DNA from: Candidatus Binatia bacterium
GTDB taxonomy: Bacteria; Desulfobacterota; Binatia; Bin18
DNA: 64,000 bases
NCBI GenBank assembly: GCA_022820725.1
Contig: JAJEFA010000021.1
Coordinates: 186,001-250,000 of the forward strand
Reading direction: 5' to 3'
The position numbers were made by a program, and so were the translations under genes. Shown here in pieces: positions 1 through 7,718 of this stretch (its first letter is position 1; every line of letters starts with the position of its first letter). The notes beneath the pieces were generated by a model, which saw only the letters and a program-made list of their open reading frames with translations, had not been told where the DNA came from and made no database searches.

Positions 1-299
1 AAGTGTTCCTGCGCGCCCTCCACGCCGAACCGTTTTCCTGTCCAGGTCTCTTTTTCCTTGTCGCGCGGCCGGACAAACAGGATGAACTGTTCCTTGTCGT
101 GATTGGGCGAAAGCAGGCACAGGGATTCCGGTTCTGGAAAACCGGTCAGGTAGTACAGGTCGTTGTCCTGGCGATAGCGATACTCAACATCCTGGGAGCG
201 AATGCAAGTGGGAGCGGCCGGAAAGAGGGCCACCCCATCGCCCATCTGTTTCAGAAACGCCTGCCGGCGGGCTGCATAGGTCGAAAGATTTGCGTTCAT
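1..299 (-). CDS. pepP: Xaa-Pro aminopeptidase, N-terminal part (runs off window)
   Basis: A frame on the minus strand starts with ATG at 297-299 and stays open to the window edge, giving about 99 residues. It reads as the aminopeptidase P N-terminal (AMP_N) domain: near the start it has RRQAFLKQMGDGVALFPAAP, then the conserved YRYRQDNDLYYLTGFPEPES and FVRPRDKEKETWTG blocks. The family removes N-terminal residues that precede proline, using a two-metal pita-bread catalytic domain; that domain would lie beyond position 1 and cannot be checked. The gene is transcribed divergently from the small gene at 372. Function is inferred from the N-terminal domain only, but the match to the family pattern is strong. 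Confidence 0.88.
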   Translation of the reverse strand, partial: MNANLSTYAARRQAFLKQMGDGVALFPAAPTCIRSQDVEYRYRQDNDLYYLTGFPEPESLCLLSPNHDKEQFILFVRPRDKEKETWTGKRFGVEGAQEH

Positions 300-371
300 T
301 GGCATGCTACCGTGTCGTCCGCTTCGTGCTGACTTGACTTTCGCCCAACAATTAAAGACGCTTGGTACTAT

Positions 372-731
372 ATGGCACACGAGCATTCGTATCCAGAGTC
401 CTTAAACGCCCTGTTGACCCGGCTGCCGGAATTGGAAATCGTGCTGGGTCCGCAATCCAAGCCAGGCTTATACGCAGTCCAAAAACTGCTCCAGGAGGCG
501 GTTGCCGCTCGCGCCGCCGGCGATGTGCCCAAGGCTACTTCAAAAATCGGAACGGCAATGGACACCCTATCGCAGTTGGCCGACGGGCTCGACCCGCAGG
601 AGGCCGCGCTCATGAGGATGCTGTCCGCCCAGTTCAGACAGGCGCTGACGATGGGCGATATGAGTGAGACCCAGCGGGTCTCGGACGTGATGCGCAAACG
701 TTCCGGGACGACCATCAAAAAGAAGCCCTAG
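372..731 (+). CDS. Hypothetical protein, 119 aa
   Basis: I do not recognise a family. The 119-residue product is probably cytoplasmic: there is no signal peptide or membrane segment, and it looks mostly helical, with heptad-like leucines in the first half and a basic C-terminus (RKRSGTTIKKKP). It is divergent from pepP with a 72-base gap. The next two small genes (791 and 974) follow in the same direction and may be cotranscribed. Codon use resembles the surrounding genes, which supports it being real. An overlapping minus-strand frame over the same bases looks like a shadow. Function unknown. Confidence 0.6.
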   Translation: MAHEHSYPESLNALLTRLPELEIVLGPQSKPGLYAVQKLLQEAVAARAAGDVPKATSKIGTAMDTLSQLADGLDPQEAALMRMLSAQFRQALTMGDMSETQRVSDVMRKRSGTTIKKKP

Positions 732-790
732 ACAGCGTCCGAAACGCTGCGTCCTTGACTTCCTCAGGCCGGTTGGCTAGTGCACAAGGC

Positions 791-961
791 ATGGCCGATG
801 CACTCCAAGCGTGTTGTGAAAAGGAACTGCAAATCCAACTCAAACAGATTACTGAGACCTATCTCTCCTTCCCGGTAATCAAAGACATTCCCTGTCCCAC
901 CTGTCTGCGTATTATCCCGATTCGGGTGTATGAAAGGCCGACCGAGGCCGAGACTTCATAA
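791..961 (+). CDS. Small hypothetical protein with a CPTC motif, 56 aa
   Basis: The frame can be opened upstream at a TTG (755), but the first ATG at 791 gives a sensible 56-residue protein (MADALQACCEKELQIQLKQI at the start). The C-terminal part has one CPTC motif followed by a short beta-like stretch (IIPIRVYERP). A single CxxC could bind metal only as a dimer or with other ligands, which is speculation. The stop at 959-961 lies close upstream of the next gene's start, so translational coupling is likely. No family recognised. Confidence 0.45.
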   Translation: MADALQACCEKELQIQLKQITETYLSFPVIKDIPCPTCLRIIPIRVYERPTEAETS

Positions 962-973
962 GGGATGGCGGAC

Positions 974-1300
974 ATGGCGGAACGCGTGGGCTTGAAAATT
1001 GTCAGGGTGACTATTGAAAACGAAGACAAACCGTGTCGGGTGAGCATTAAAGCCGAGGTCGACACCCTGACGCAACTGCGCGCCATTGCTGATAAATTCA
1101 GACGGTCAAAAGAGCGCATTCCCGCCCAACTGGTCATTGGCCCAACCGAAGAAAAGCCCGCATCTCACGACACGGTCCGCACCGAAGAGATCGAACAGGT
1201 CATTGTCGAAGGGCTGGCCGCAATGCACCACTCCGGCCAAATTGCCCGCGACCTCATCCGCCGCTTTCAGGGGCGCATCCTGGCTGGGGATGGGGAGTAG
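974..1300 (+). CDS. Hypothetical protein, 108 aa
   Basis: Two candidate starts exist, ATG at 965 and ATG at 974. The second is preferred because an AAGGG sequence at 960-964 then sits at normal ribosome-binding distance; for 965 it would be immediately adjacent. The product has an N-terminal beta-rich part (GLKIVRVTIENEDKPCRVSI) and helical segments with charged residues, and no transmembrane segment. It lies just behind the 56-residue CPTC gene and converges on the PIN-domain gene. No family is recognised. It is probably the last gene of a short operon starting at 372. Confidence 0.5.
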   Translation: MAERVGLKIVRVTIENEDKPCRVSIKAEVDTLTQLRAIADKFRRSKERIPAQLVIGPTEEKPASHDTVRTEEIEQVIVEGLAAMHHSGQIARDLIRRFQGRILAGDGE

Positions 1301-1324
1301 GTTCTCGCCTGTTGACCTTCTCAG

Positions 1325-1831
1325 TCACCGGACCCGGTTGTACAGCGCGTCCAAGAAGCGAGTCAGCACTCGATTGTTAATGTGGAGCGGGTTTGAAGCC
1401 TGCATCCGACGTGCGACCGCCATAGCCCGCCGCCGCGTGAGGGCCCCAGCGGCGACCAAGTCCACCATGAGGCCAAGGCCGAAACGTGTCTCAACGCCGT
1501 GGCGTTCGCAGAGCCGCCGCAGTGCGCCGTCGTTCGTCACACACGTCCATCCCTCTTCGCGACAAACGACCAGACAGAGACGGTCGTTGAACGAGACACT
1601 TGACTCGACCTGCGTGGCTTGGAGCATCAGAGCCGTTGAGACTTCGATGACTTCAATGCCAAGACGTGCGCACTGTGCTGCCGTGACGCCCCGTACCTCC
1701 TCAAGCACGGACGGTACAACGGCCACTTGCCCTAGGTGCTGAACCACAAGATTGAGGATCGCTAATTCGGACTCGCGGTAGTCGATGAGTACGTCTGCAT
1801 CGGCAAGAAGTACAGGCGGCGTAGTCGGCAT
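1325..1831 (-). CDS. PIN-domain protein, probable toxin/nuclease of an XRE-ImmA module
   Basis: This 168-residue protein begins with a short beta strand and an acidic cluster (LLADADVLIDY; Asp11, Asp13, Asp17), then Glu44/Glu45, Asp83 in SFNDRLCLVV and Asp101 in VTNDGALR. That spacing is typical of PIN-fold Mg2+-dependent ribonucleases. It starts directly at the end of the XRE-ImmA gene (stop at 1832), so the two are almost certainly one operon with the regulator first. Pairs of an XRE plus COG2856 (ImmA/IrrE) protein with a PIN-like protein are a known predicted toxin-antitoxin arrangement. Toxicity and target here are inference. No truncation is seen. Confidence 0.72.
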   Translation of the reverse strand: MPTTPPVLLADADVLIDYRESELAILNLVVQHLGQVAVVPSVLEEVRGVTAAQCARLGIEVIEVSTALMLQATQVESSVSFNDRLCLVVCREEGWTCVTNDGALRRLCERHGVETRFGLGLMVDLVAAGALTRRRAMAVARRMQASNPLHINNRVLTRFLDALYNRVR

Positions 1832-2971
1832 CTATCCTACCCACTCGCGCGCTTTCTGCCTCATCTCGTCCCGAGTAAGCCTTAATATCTCAGCGGCACG
1901 CCCGAGTGAGATGTGTTCCTCTTCGAGCGCCCGGCGCACGAGCCGCGACAGACGGTCCTCAACAAAGTCGTGTTCAGAGAGACCCGCCGGTTCCCCTGAG
2001 CGGCTCCAGTTCCATGCGAACTCGCTCTTATGGAGCGCCTCGGGTTCGTCGGTTTTGCGAAGCGTCTTGCCGAAGTGCCCCCGGTGCTGGCCCTGGAATG
2101 CACGCCATACGTCCGAGGTCTCACGGCCTGACTCCACGAGCCGGTAGAGCACCGTCTTATAGCTCACGCGGAAGATGCGCTTGACCTTAAGGACACGTAC
2201 TAAAAGCGAGTGACCATAGGTCTCATCCCACTCGGCCGCGAACGCTGCCTCCGGCATCAGAAATTCACTGGCAAAGGCGTCGGCTTCCCGTTCTGTCTCC
2301 GTCGGTAGGTCAGTGGCATCGCGCTGGTATTCGTCCTGGTGAAGTAGGAGGTGACCCAGTTCGTGCGCTGCGGTGAATATCCAGCGCTCTACTGAAATCC
2401 GATCCCAGGTGTTGACAACGACTGCCGGGCCGTGGTCGCGGGAACCCACGCTCAACCCGAAGAACGAGTCTCGATTCGTCTCCAGGAGCAGGAGCTTCAC
2501 CCCGTTCTCCTCAAGCAGTCCACAGATATCGCGCACCGGTTCCTCAGACCCGAGCCTAACTGCCTGACGCGCGGCCTGCGCAGTCTTTTCAGGGCTGCTA
2601 TAGCGGTTCACGGACATTCCCTCCTCGAACCGGAACGGAAGACGCTCGTCAAGGTTGGCTTCAAGCCCTGCATAGGCGTCCAGCCACTTCGAGACCTCGG
2701 CCAGAATCTGCTCACGGGCATGGACCTGCGTCCGAGCTCGGAATCGCACGCTTTCGAGAGGCCGGACGGGAGTAACCAGTTCTCCGACCGGAACGGCGAG
2801 CGCCTTTGCCAAAGCGTCAAGGGTCTGTGCTTTAGGGACGACTGATCCTCGCTCAATCTTTCCAAGCGCTACACGTGAGAGCCCAGCCTTCGTAGCGAGG
2901 GCCTCCTGGGTCAATCGTCGGTCCAGCCGTAGCCGGGCGACATTTGCAGCGATGGTCGCCTCACCTTTCAT
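1832..2971 (-). CDS. XRE-family HTH plus ImmA/IrrE (M78) metallopeptidase
   Basis: The 379-residue product joins an N-terminal XRE/Cro helix-turn-helix (about residues 8-62, including RLTQEALATKAGLSR) to a COG2856/M78 zinc peptidase with the HELGH motif at residues 203-207 and a third-ligand region EREADAFASEFLMP near 229-240. The ATG at 2971 is chosen over the upstream one at 2998 because AAGGAGGG lies about eight bases before it. Relatives such as ImmA and IrrE/PprI cleave repressors, and XRE-ImmA fusions act as autoregulated antitoxin or stress switches. The PIN gene follows with no gap. The AT-rich divergent region upstream probably contains its own operator. Confidence 0.82.
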   Translation of the reverse strand: MKGEATIAANVARLRLDRRLTQEALATKAGLSRVALGKIERGSVVPKAQTLDALAKALAVPVGELVTPVRPLESVRFRARTQVHAREQILAEVSKWLDAYAGLEANLDERLPFRFEEGMSVNRYSSPEKTAQAARQAVRLGSEEPVRDICGLLEENGVKLLLLETNRDSFFGLSVGSRDHGPAVVVNTWDRISVERWIFTAAHELGHLLLHQDEYQRDATDLPTETEREADAFASEFLMPEAAFAAEWDETYGHSLLVRVLKVKRIFRVSYKTVLYRLVESGRETSDVWRAFQGQHRGHFGKTLRKTDEPEALHKSEFAWNWSRSGEPAGLSEHDFVEDRLSRLVRRALEEEHISLGRAAEILRLTRDEMRQKAREWVG

Positions 2972-2999
2972 CGTTGTTTCCCTCCTTACTCTTGACATG

Positions 3000-3064
3000 G
3001 AGCTAACCTTTAGTTATCATTTTTGTAAAATTTATCAACTTGAAAACTATACTGGGGGTCTACT
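3000..3064. promoter_or_regulatory. AT-rich divergent control region with two TTATCA repeats
   Basis: This stretch, between the minus-strand XRE-ImmA gene and the plus-strand DUF2188 remnant, is much richer in A+T than its surroundings. It carries the direct repeat TTATCA at 3014-3019 and 3032-3037, 18 bases apart. TATACT at 3049-3054 could serve as a -10 box for the plus strand, but I see no good -35. The repeats are plausible half-sites for the XRE protein; that is inference. Confidence 0.35.
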
Positions 3065-3307
3065 ATGGCGAAGAACGATCGATACGTGGTCAAAAATGAT
3101 AAGGGCTAGGCGGTAAGGAAGGGCGGTTCCCCTAGACCGGAAAGCGTACACGGCAAGCAGAGTGACGCCGAGAAGTCCGCCAAGGATACGGCGCGCAGAC
3201 TTGGCGGTGGCGAGGTCAGAATCCAAGGTCGAGACGGACGGTGGCGCGATTCGGATACCGTTGCGCCGGGTCGGGACCCGAATCCACCGCGAGATAAGAA
3301 ACACTAA
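3065..3307 (+). pseudogene. DUF2188-family gene interrupted by one amber codon
   Basis: Reading from ATG 3065 gives MAKNDRYVVKNDKG, then TAG at 3107-3109, then in the same frame AVRKGGSPRPESVHGKQSDA and a tail with GGGEVRIQGRDGRWRDSDTV, ending at TAA 3305-3307. This is the whole of a DUF2188 protein (usually about 75-80 residues), and the family normally has Trp at the interrupted position (TGG to TAG). Either the gene was inactivated by one substitution, the base is a sequencing error, or UAG is read through. Other genes here (for example the one ending at 731) use TAG as a normal stop, which argues against recoding. A GGGGG ribosome-binding stretch precedes the start. Function of DUF2188 unknown. 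Confidence 0.75.
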
Positions 3308-3322
3308 GAGACAGGTCTCATC

Positions 3323-3676
3323 ATGTGGGCCGGCGTCACAGAGCGATTTCGAACATTCCACCGCAATTTGCATCTTACGGACGACCAGATTAGTGAGGGG
3401 ACGGATCACCATGTTGGCGTACGCAAAGCCCTTAACCGCAATTACTATGGCGTCTCCGACTTGGCCAACAGCTTCCTAATCGGATCGTGGGGCAAAGACA
3501 CAAAGACGCGTCCGCCACGCGATATCGACCTCTACTTCGTTCTGCCCTACGCTGTATACCAGCGATTCGAGTTGGTAACGGTAAATAAGCAATCCGCTTT
3601 GCTTCAGGAGGTTAGGCGTGTACTCCAGGGTACCTACCCGAACACCAACCTTCGAGGCGATGGACAGGTCTTCGTC
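3323..3676 (+). pseudogene. CBASS-type nucleotidyltransferase (CD-NTase), truncated after about 118 residues
   Basis: Residues 1-118 of this frame match the SMODS/CD-NTase class that makes cyclic oligonucleotide signals in anti-phage CBASS. It has GSWGKDTKTRPPRDIDLYF, with the nucleotidyltransferase Gly-Ser at 54-55 and the metal-binding pair Asp67/Asp69, then KQSALLQEV and RGDGQVFV. After about 3676 the frame stays open to 4189, but that stretch is antisense to an MmeI-type gene and no longer looks like a CD-NTase. About two-thirds of the enzyme and any effector gene are missing. The remnant cannot be a working cyclase. It follows the DUF2188 remnant by 15 bases, suggesting a former operon. 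Confidence 0.75.
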
Positions 3677-4405
3677 CAGCGCCTTTTGGCGTGTGTCCTC
3701 CGGCGTATCGAGCACTTGAAAGAGCCGCGAGAGCCAGAGGCCCAGGTCCGAGCCGTCCTCACGGGTGCGCGTTTCGAGGAAATCAAGAAAGATGTCGCGT
3801 GGCTCGAAAATGCCGGTATCGTCGGCAAACAGGCAGAACACGGTACGGACGAGCAAGCGTTCAAGGTCGTGGCCGGTGTAGCCGGACTGTTGGAGCGCGT
3901 CGTGCAGGTCGCCCATGAGCTCGGACGCCTGAATGTTGACCGGGTCCTGATCCTTAAACGTGCGCTTTTGTACGCCCAGGATAAAACCGAACTTCTCCAC
4001 CTGCTGAGGCAAGTCAGCCAGGGCGAAAAACGTGCGCTCCCGCTCGTCCAGATCATACATCTCAAAGGTCTGAAAGTCGCTGACCAGGATGTAGCGTGGG
4101 CGTTCTTGCTCGGGCAGGGCGTCGAAATAGTCGCCGGCTTGCCCGTAGGCTTTGGTCAGGTCACGGCCAGCGCTCTTTTGTTCAACTAGGAGAACACCGG
4201 GCCAGAACAGATCGATAAAGCCGGACGAGTTGTCGAGGCGTTTGACGTGCTCCTCATAGCGCGCAACAGTGCGTCGCTTGACACCGAAGATATTGAAGAA
4301 GTCGTTATAGAAGCTCTGCGTCTCGCCTTTCTCATAGGCCGCGTCCTGCCACTCCTCGGCAAACGCGACGGCGCGAACACGGATTTCATTCCAGGAGAGG
4401 CGCAT
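3665..4405 (-). pseudogene. MmeI-type restriction-methylation enzyme, N-terminal fragment
   Basis: From ATG 4405 about 247 residues match the N-terminal part of large COG1002/MmeI-like type IIL enzymes: YEKGETQSFYNDFFNIFGVK, a PD-(D/E)XK nuclease motif with Asp65 and Glu75-x-Lys77 (FIDLFWPGVLLVEQKSAG), then the helical connector NIQASELMGDLHDALQQSGY and GIFEPRDIFLDFLETRTRED up to QKALDEDL at about 3665. The methyltransferase and target-recognition domains (normally several hundred more residues) are absent. The frame runs on to 3476 through antisense CD-NTase sequence. The nuclease core is intact but lacks its partner domains, so I call it a pseudogene. Confidence 0.78.
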
Positions 4406-4471
4406 TCAGACGTATCTTACCCGATGAGGTTGGAGTGAGCGAGCAAAGGACGGCTGACTGCTGAGTAACCA

Positions 4472-5047
4472 TTAGTCCATTTCGGCAATAAACTGCCGTG
4501 CTTTTTGACCCTCGGCGGGATCGAGGCGGGTGATGATGGTGACCTGTTCCTCGGCTTTTTTTCGGCTGCCGCCCAGGAGACGTGGGACCCTCACATAGTA
4601 CTCCATCAGGTCCCAGTGGGCCGCCACGTGGGTGGGGTCGCAGCCGACCGCTTTTTCAAAGTGAGTACGGACGCGCTTGACGAGAGAGACCCTGCGGGCC
4701 ACGCGGAACGAGCTCATCTGCTCGGCGTGACGTCCGTAGGCGCGTCCCAGCCACATATGGTAGTCGGCATTGCATTGTTCGCCGTCCACAGCCTTCTTGA
4801 ACCAGGGGATGGCCTGCTCATAGTTTTTCTCTGCATAGGCAATCCGTCCCAAATAAAAGGGCGCGCTCGTGTTGGCCGGCTGCTGTTGGTGCAGGGCCTC
4901 AAAAAATTGACGCGCTTCGGCCAACTGGCCGGCCTCAAAGAGTTGGATTCCGGTTTGGAGGTCGTCCTGAGCGAAAACCACTGGGCCTGAGAAGAGACAC
5001 AACAGCAACAGGCAGGTGGAGAGGAAGAGGGAGGAAACCCCCTTCAC
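4472..5047 (-). CDS. Secreted TPR-repeat protein, 191 aa
   Basis: A GTG start at 5047 is preferred: it gives a clean signal peptide (hydrophobic run SLFLSTCLLLLCLFSGPVVF, cleavage probably after FAQ) and has GGAGGG upstream, whereas the longer frame reads through a dispersed intergenic repeat. The mature part has tetratricopeptide-like helices: GIQLFEAGQLAEARQFFEAL, then PFYLGRIAYAEKNYEQAIPW, a further repeat around HFEKAVGCDPTHVAAHWDLM and a last one to the C-terminus. Such periplasmic proteins usually scaffold protein complexes. No partner is evident from the neighbours. Complete, with no obvious defect. Confidence 0.78.
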   Translation of the reverse strand: MKGVSSLFLSTCLLLLCLFSGPVVFAQDDLQTGIQLFEAGQLAEARQFFEALHQQQPANTSAPFYLGRIAYAEKNYEQAIPWFKKAVDGEQCNADYHMWLGRAYGRHAEQMSSFRVARRVSLVKRVRTHFEKAVGCDPTHVAAHWDLMEYYVRVPRLLGGSRKKAEEQVTIITRLDPAEGQKARQFIAEMD

Positions 5048-5085
5048 CCTAGCCCTCTCCCTCCAGGGGGGAGGGAACGAAATCT

Positions 5086-5167
5086 GTAGGGGCCACCCCC
5101 TGTGGTTGCGCTTTCCCCTATGCAATCCCCTCCTTGGAGGGGTGGCCCAAAGGGCCGGGGTGGGTTC
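5086..5167. repeat. Composite of two dispersed intergenic palindromic repeats
   Basis: Two repeat modules adjoin between the TPR gene and the alcohol dehydrogenase. The first (5086-5120, starting GTAGGGGCCACCCCCTGTGG) recurs at 46895 and 52647. The second (5124-5167, containing TCCTTGGAGGGG and GGCCGGGGTGGGTTCC) recurs inverted at 40322-40363. Each is largely self-complementary. Confidence 0.7.
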
Positions 5168-5192
5168 CTCGCTCCTCACTCTTCACCTACCC

Positions 5193-6245
5193 CTAAAACG
5201 TAATGAGCGGCTTGACGATATTATCCGCCTTGGTCGTCATCATAGTGAATGCTGTCTCGACCTCCGTAAAGGGAAACCGATGGGTGGTTAGCGGCGTGGG
5301 GTCAATACGCCCGTTCTGAATCAGCCGCAACAGCCGCGTGACCTGTTCCCGCCCGCCCGGACACAGCGCCGTGTGAATTTTCTTGTCGCCCATACCCAGA
5401 CCGAAATCCGGCAGCGGGATACTCAGCGCATCGCCGGCCTCCCCATGATAGCCGATGTTCGATATCACTCCGCCCGGCTTGGTCGCTTTCACACAGTTCT
5501 CAAAGGTAGTCGGAGAGCCCAGCGCCTCAATGGCGGAATCGACGCCGAGGCCGTTCGTGAGCTGCATAATCTGCTCGACCGCATCCCCTTCGGTCGGATC
5601 GACTACAATATCGGCGCCCATCGTTTTGGCGAGTTCCTTGCGGTCCGGCTTGGAGTCAACGGCGATGACCAGCCCGGCACCCAGCAGCCGCGCGCTGGCC
5701 GTGGCGCACAGCCCGACCGGACCTTGGGCGAAGACCGCCACCGTCCCGCCGGCCGGAATCTCCGCGTTCTCGGCCCCCACCAGGCCGGTGGACATCATGT
5801 CCGTGGTGTACAGCGCCTGCTCGTCCGTCAGCTCATCCGGGATGGCAACCACGTTATAGTCGGCATCGTTGACAAAAAAGTATTCCGCCATATTGCCGTC
5901 GCGCTGGGTGGTGAATTTATAGCCGCCCAGCATGCCGCCACACTGTGAGGTAATGCCGCGCTGGCAGGGGTCGCACTTGCCGCACGGCGTGATGGCGTTC
6001 ACCACCACCCGGTCACCCTCTTTACAGGTGGTGACATTGGCGCCGGCCTGATGCACGATGCCAACGCTCTCGTGTCCGAGGACCCGGCCCTCGGGGATCT
6101 GGATAACGCCCCGCACGGTATGCACATCCGAGGTGCAGATCAGCGAAGCCGTTGTTTTAATCACCGCATCGTTCGGGCCGGGGTCAGGAATGGGTTTGTC
6201 GATAATGCCGACCTTGTCTATGCCTAAAAATGCCAGCGCTTTCAT
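5193..6245 (-). CDS. Zinc-dependent alcohol dehydrogenase (isopropanol/secondary-alcohol type)
   Basis: This 350-residue medium-chain dehydrogenase has catalytic-zinc ligand regions CTSDVH (near residue 37) and GHESVGIV (near 59), a structural-zinc loop CGKCDPCQRGITSQC, and the Rossmann segment AVFAQGPVGLCATASARLLG. The pattern GGMLGGYKF plus HVNDAD-like FVNDADYNVV resembles the NADP-dependent secondary alcohol dehydrogenases (Thermoanaerobacter/Clostridium group), although those lack the four-cysteine loop seen here. It oxidises an alcohol or reduces a ketone or aldehyde in the cytoplasm; the substrate is not deducible. A strong GGAGGA precedes the start. It is the last of a minus-strand run with the VOC and PanE-like genes. 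Confidence 0.85.
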   Translation of the reverse strand: MKALAFLGIDKVGIIDKPIPDPGPNDAVIKTTASLICTSDVHTVRGVIQIPEGRVLGHESVGIVHQAGANVTTCKEGDRVVVNAITPCGKCDPCQRGITSQCGGMLGGYKFTTQRDGNMAEYFFVNDADYNVVAIPDELTDEQALYTTDMMSTGLVGAENAEIPAGGTVAVFAQGPVGLCATASARLLGAGLVIAVDSKPDRKELAKTMGADIVVDPTEGDAVEQIMQLTNGLGVDSAIEALGSPTTFENCVKATKPGGVISNIGYHGEAGDALSIPLPDFGLGMGDKKIHTALCPGGREQVTRLLRLIQNGRIDPTPLTTHRFPFTEVETAFTMMTTKADNIVKPLITF

Positions 6246-6271
6246 AGTGTCCTCCTGTTGTTCTCTGCTTC

Positions 6272-6691
6272 CTATCGGGCGAAAATCTGTCCCTGGTCTC
6301 GGAACGCCTTGAACTCCAATCCGTTCTGGCTGGGGTCCAAGAGAAACATGGTGGCCTGCTCGCCCACTTGGCCGCGAAAACGAATACCGGGTTCGATCAG
6401 GAACGAGACCCCCGCCTGCGTCAATTGCTCAGCCAATGCCTGCCAGGCGTCCCAGTCGAGAATCACCCCAAAATGCCGAACCGGAACCTGCTTGCCGTCA
6501 ACCGGATTGGTGGCTGCGGGTTGGGATGCTTCAGGAGAAAGATGCGTGGTGACCTGATGTCCGAAAAAATTAAAATCAATCCAGGTCGCGCTCTCGCGGC
6601 CAACCGAACAGCCCAACAGGTCAACATAAAATGTCCGGGCAGCCTCCAGGTCATGAACCGGGAGGGCAAGATGAAAGGGCAGGTGTGGCAT
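6272..6691 (-). CDS. VOC-family (glyoxalase/dioxygenase-like) protein
   Basis: The ATG at 6691 is chosen because MPHLPFHLALPVHDLEAART starts exactly at the first beta strand of a vicinal-oxygen-chelate fold. The longer frame extends into the PanE-like gene. The 139-residue product has the paired beta-alpha-beta-beta-beta units, with possible metal ligands His7 and a histidine in RHFGVILDWDAW, plus a terminal Glu in QNGLEFKAF. Family members are lyases, dioxygenases or resistance proteins; the reaction here is unknown. The stop is 27 bases before the alcohol dehydrogenase start, so cotranscription is likely. Confidence 0.78.
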   Translation of the reverse strand: MPHLPFHLALPVHDLEAARTFYVDLLGCSVGRESATWIDFNFFGHQVTTHLSPEASQPAATNPVDGKQVPVRHFGVILDWDAWQALAEQLTQAGVSFLIEPGIRFRGQVGEQATMFLLDPSQNGLEFKAFRDQGQIFAR

Positions 6692-6719
6692 GGCTCTATC
6701 CTGAGGCGTGACTGGCGGG

Positions 6720-7718
6720 TTACAGCATACGGCGCAAATCGGCCAGCATATACGTGCCCGGCAGTTCACGTCGCTCCGCCATGGTGTCTACCACCTGGGT
6801 GAGGAGAGTGTTGATAGGGGTAGTGATCCCGAGTTGTTGCCCCATCTCGCGGACCCGACCGTTCAGATAACGCGCTTCCGTTCTGCCCCGCCGGCAGAAC
6901 ACATCCTGCCACATGGACGGAAAAACGTGGGTCGAGCGGTCGGGCAACGGCTGTGGGGTAAAGTCGGTCCGACCCAGAGTGGTGACCATGTCCGGCAAGG
7001 GCTGGTCACCGGGCAGGGTTTTGAGTTTGATCTCGGCCCGGGCCAGGACGTGCTGGGCCTCTGCCAGCATGTCGCCGCACAAGCGGCGCGAGGCCGGGTC
7101 GTTCAACAGTTCCGGTCCGGAGCGGTCGAGAATCGCGGCCGACGCGTTCATCAGGTTGATACAGAATTTCGCCCACTTGCAGGCCAGAATATCGTCCGTC
7201 AGCGTCCCGCCCATATTGGCGGCTTGCAGGGTGGCCACGACCTGTTCCGCGGTCTCGTCAAGACCGCCGGGATAGCGGCCAATCACCAGCGAATTGCCTC
7301 CCAGGTGGCCAACCTCGCCGGGAAAGACAAAACGAGCCCCCAGGTGCAAAGCCACGCCATAGACATGGCTGAAATGTTCGACCGCCAACTCTTCATTAGT
7401 CATGGTGTTCTGGAGACAGAAAATGGGAGTATCGGGCGGGACCTTGGCGCGCAGTTGTTCAAGAGCAACCGGGGTGTCGTAGGTTTTGACACACAGGAAA
7501 ACAACATCGTCCGGTTGGAACTGCCAATCGTCCAGAGCGGAACAGGCAGTCGGTGTGGCCACAAACTCGCCGTACTTGCCGGACATTTTCAGTCCGTCCA
7601 CACGGATTTTCTCAATATGAGGCGGGTCTCCGATAAGCAGGACATCCGTTCCGGCTTTTGAGAGATGGGCACCGACCGTGCTGCCGACCGCACCCGCCCC
7701 GAAGATGACAAACCGCAT
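6720..7718 (-). CDS. panE: Ketopantoate reductase-family protein (2-dehydropantoate 2-reductase)
   Basis: The 332-residue protein opens with the NADP-binding GAGAVGSTVGAHL and carries the family blocks DDVVFLCVKTYDT, FCLQNTMTNEE and CKWAKFCINLMNA (Lys of the catalytic helix). PanE/ApbA reduces ketopantoate to pantoate for coenzyme A synthesis. The usual length is about 300 residues, so this is slightly long, and many paralogues act on other 2-keto acids. Because no other pantothenate gene is nearby, the precise substrate is uncertain. AGGAGGAAG stands just before the start. The VOC gene follows with a 28-base gap. Confidence 0.78.
   Translation of the reverse strand: MRFVIFGAGAVGSTVGAHLSKAGTDVLLIGDPPHIEKIRVDGLKMSGKYGEFVATPTACSALDDWQFQPDDVVFLCVKTYDTPVALEQLRAKVPPDTPIFCLQNTMTNEELAVEHFSHVYGVALHLGARFVFPGEVGHLGGNSLVIGRYPGGLDETAEQVVATLQAANMGGTLTDDILACKWAKFCINLMNASAAILDRSGPELLNDPASRRLCGDMLAEAQHVLARAEIKLKTLPGDQPLPDMVTTLGRTDFTPQPLPDRSTHVFPSMWQDVFCRRGRTEARYLNGRVREMGQQLGITTPINTLLTQVVDTMAERRELPGTYMLADLRRML

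Noticed and set aside
2972..2998. Upstream ATG at 2998 as start of the XRE-ImmA gene
   Set aside because: The ATG at 2971 has a strong AAGGAGGG at correct distance, and the extra nine residues are not part of the domain.
3323..4189. A single 288-residue protein on the plus strand
   Set aside because: Only the first third looks like a CD-NTase; the rest is antisense to a well-conserved MmeI-like N-terminus.
3476..4405. A single 309-residue protein on the minus strand
   Set aside because: The MmeI-like match stops at DEDL near 3665; beyond this it is antisense to the CD-NTase remnant.
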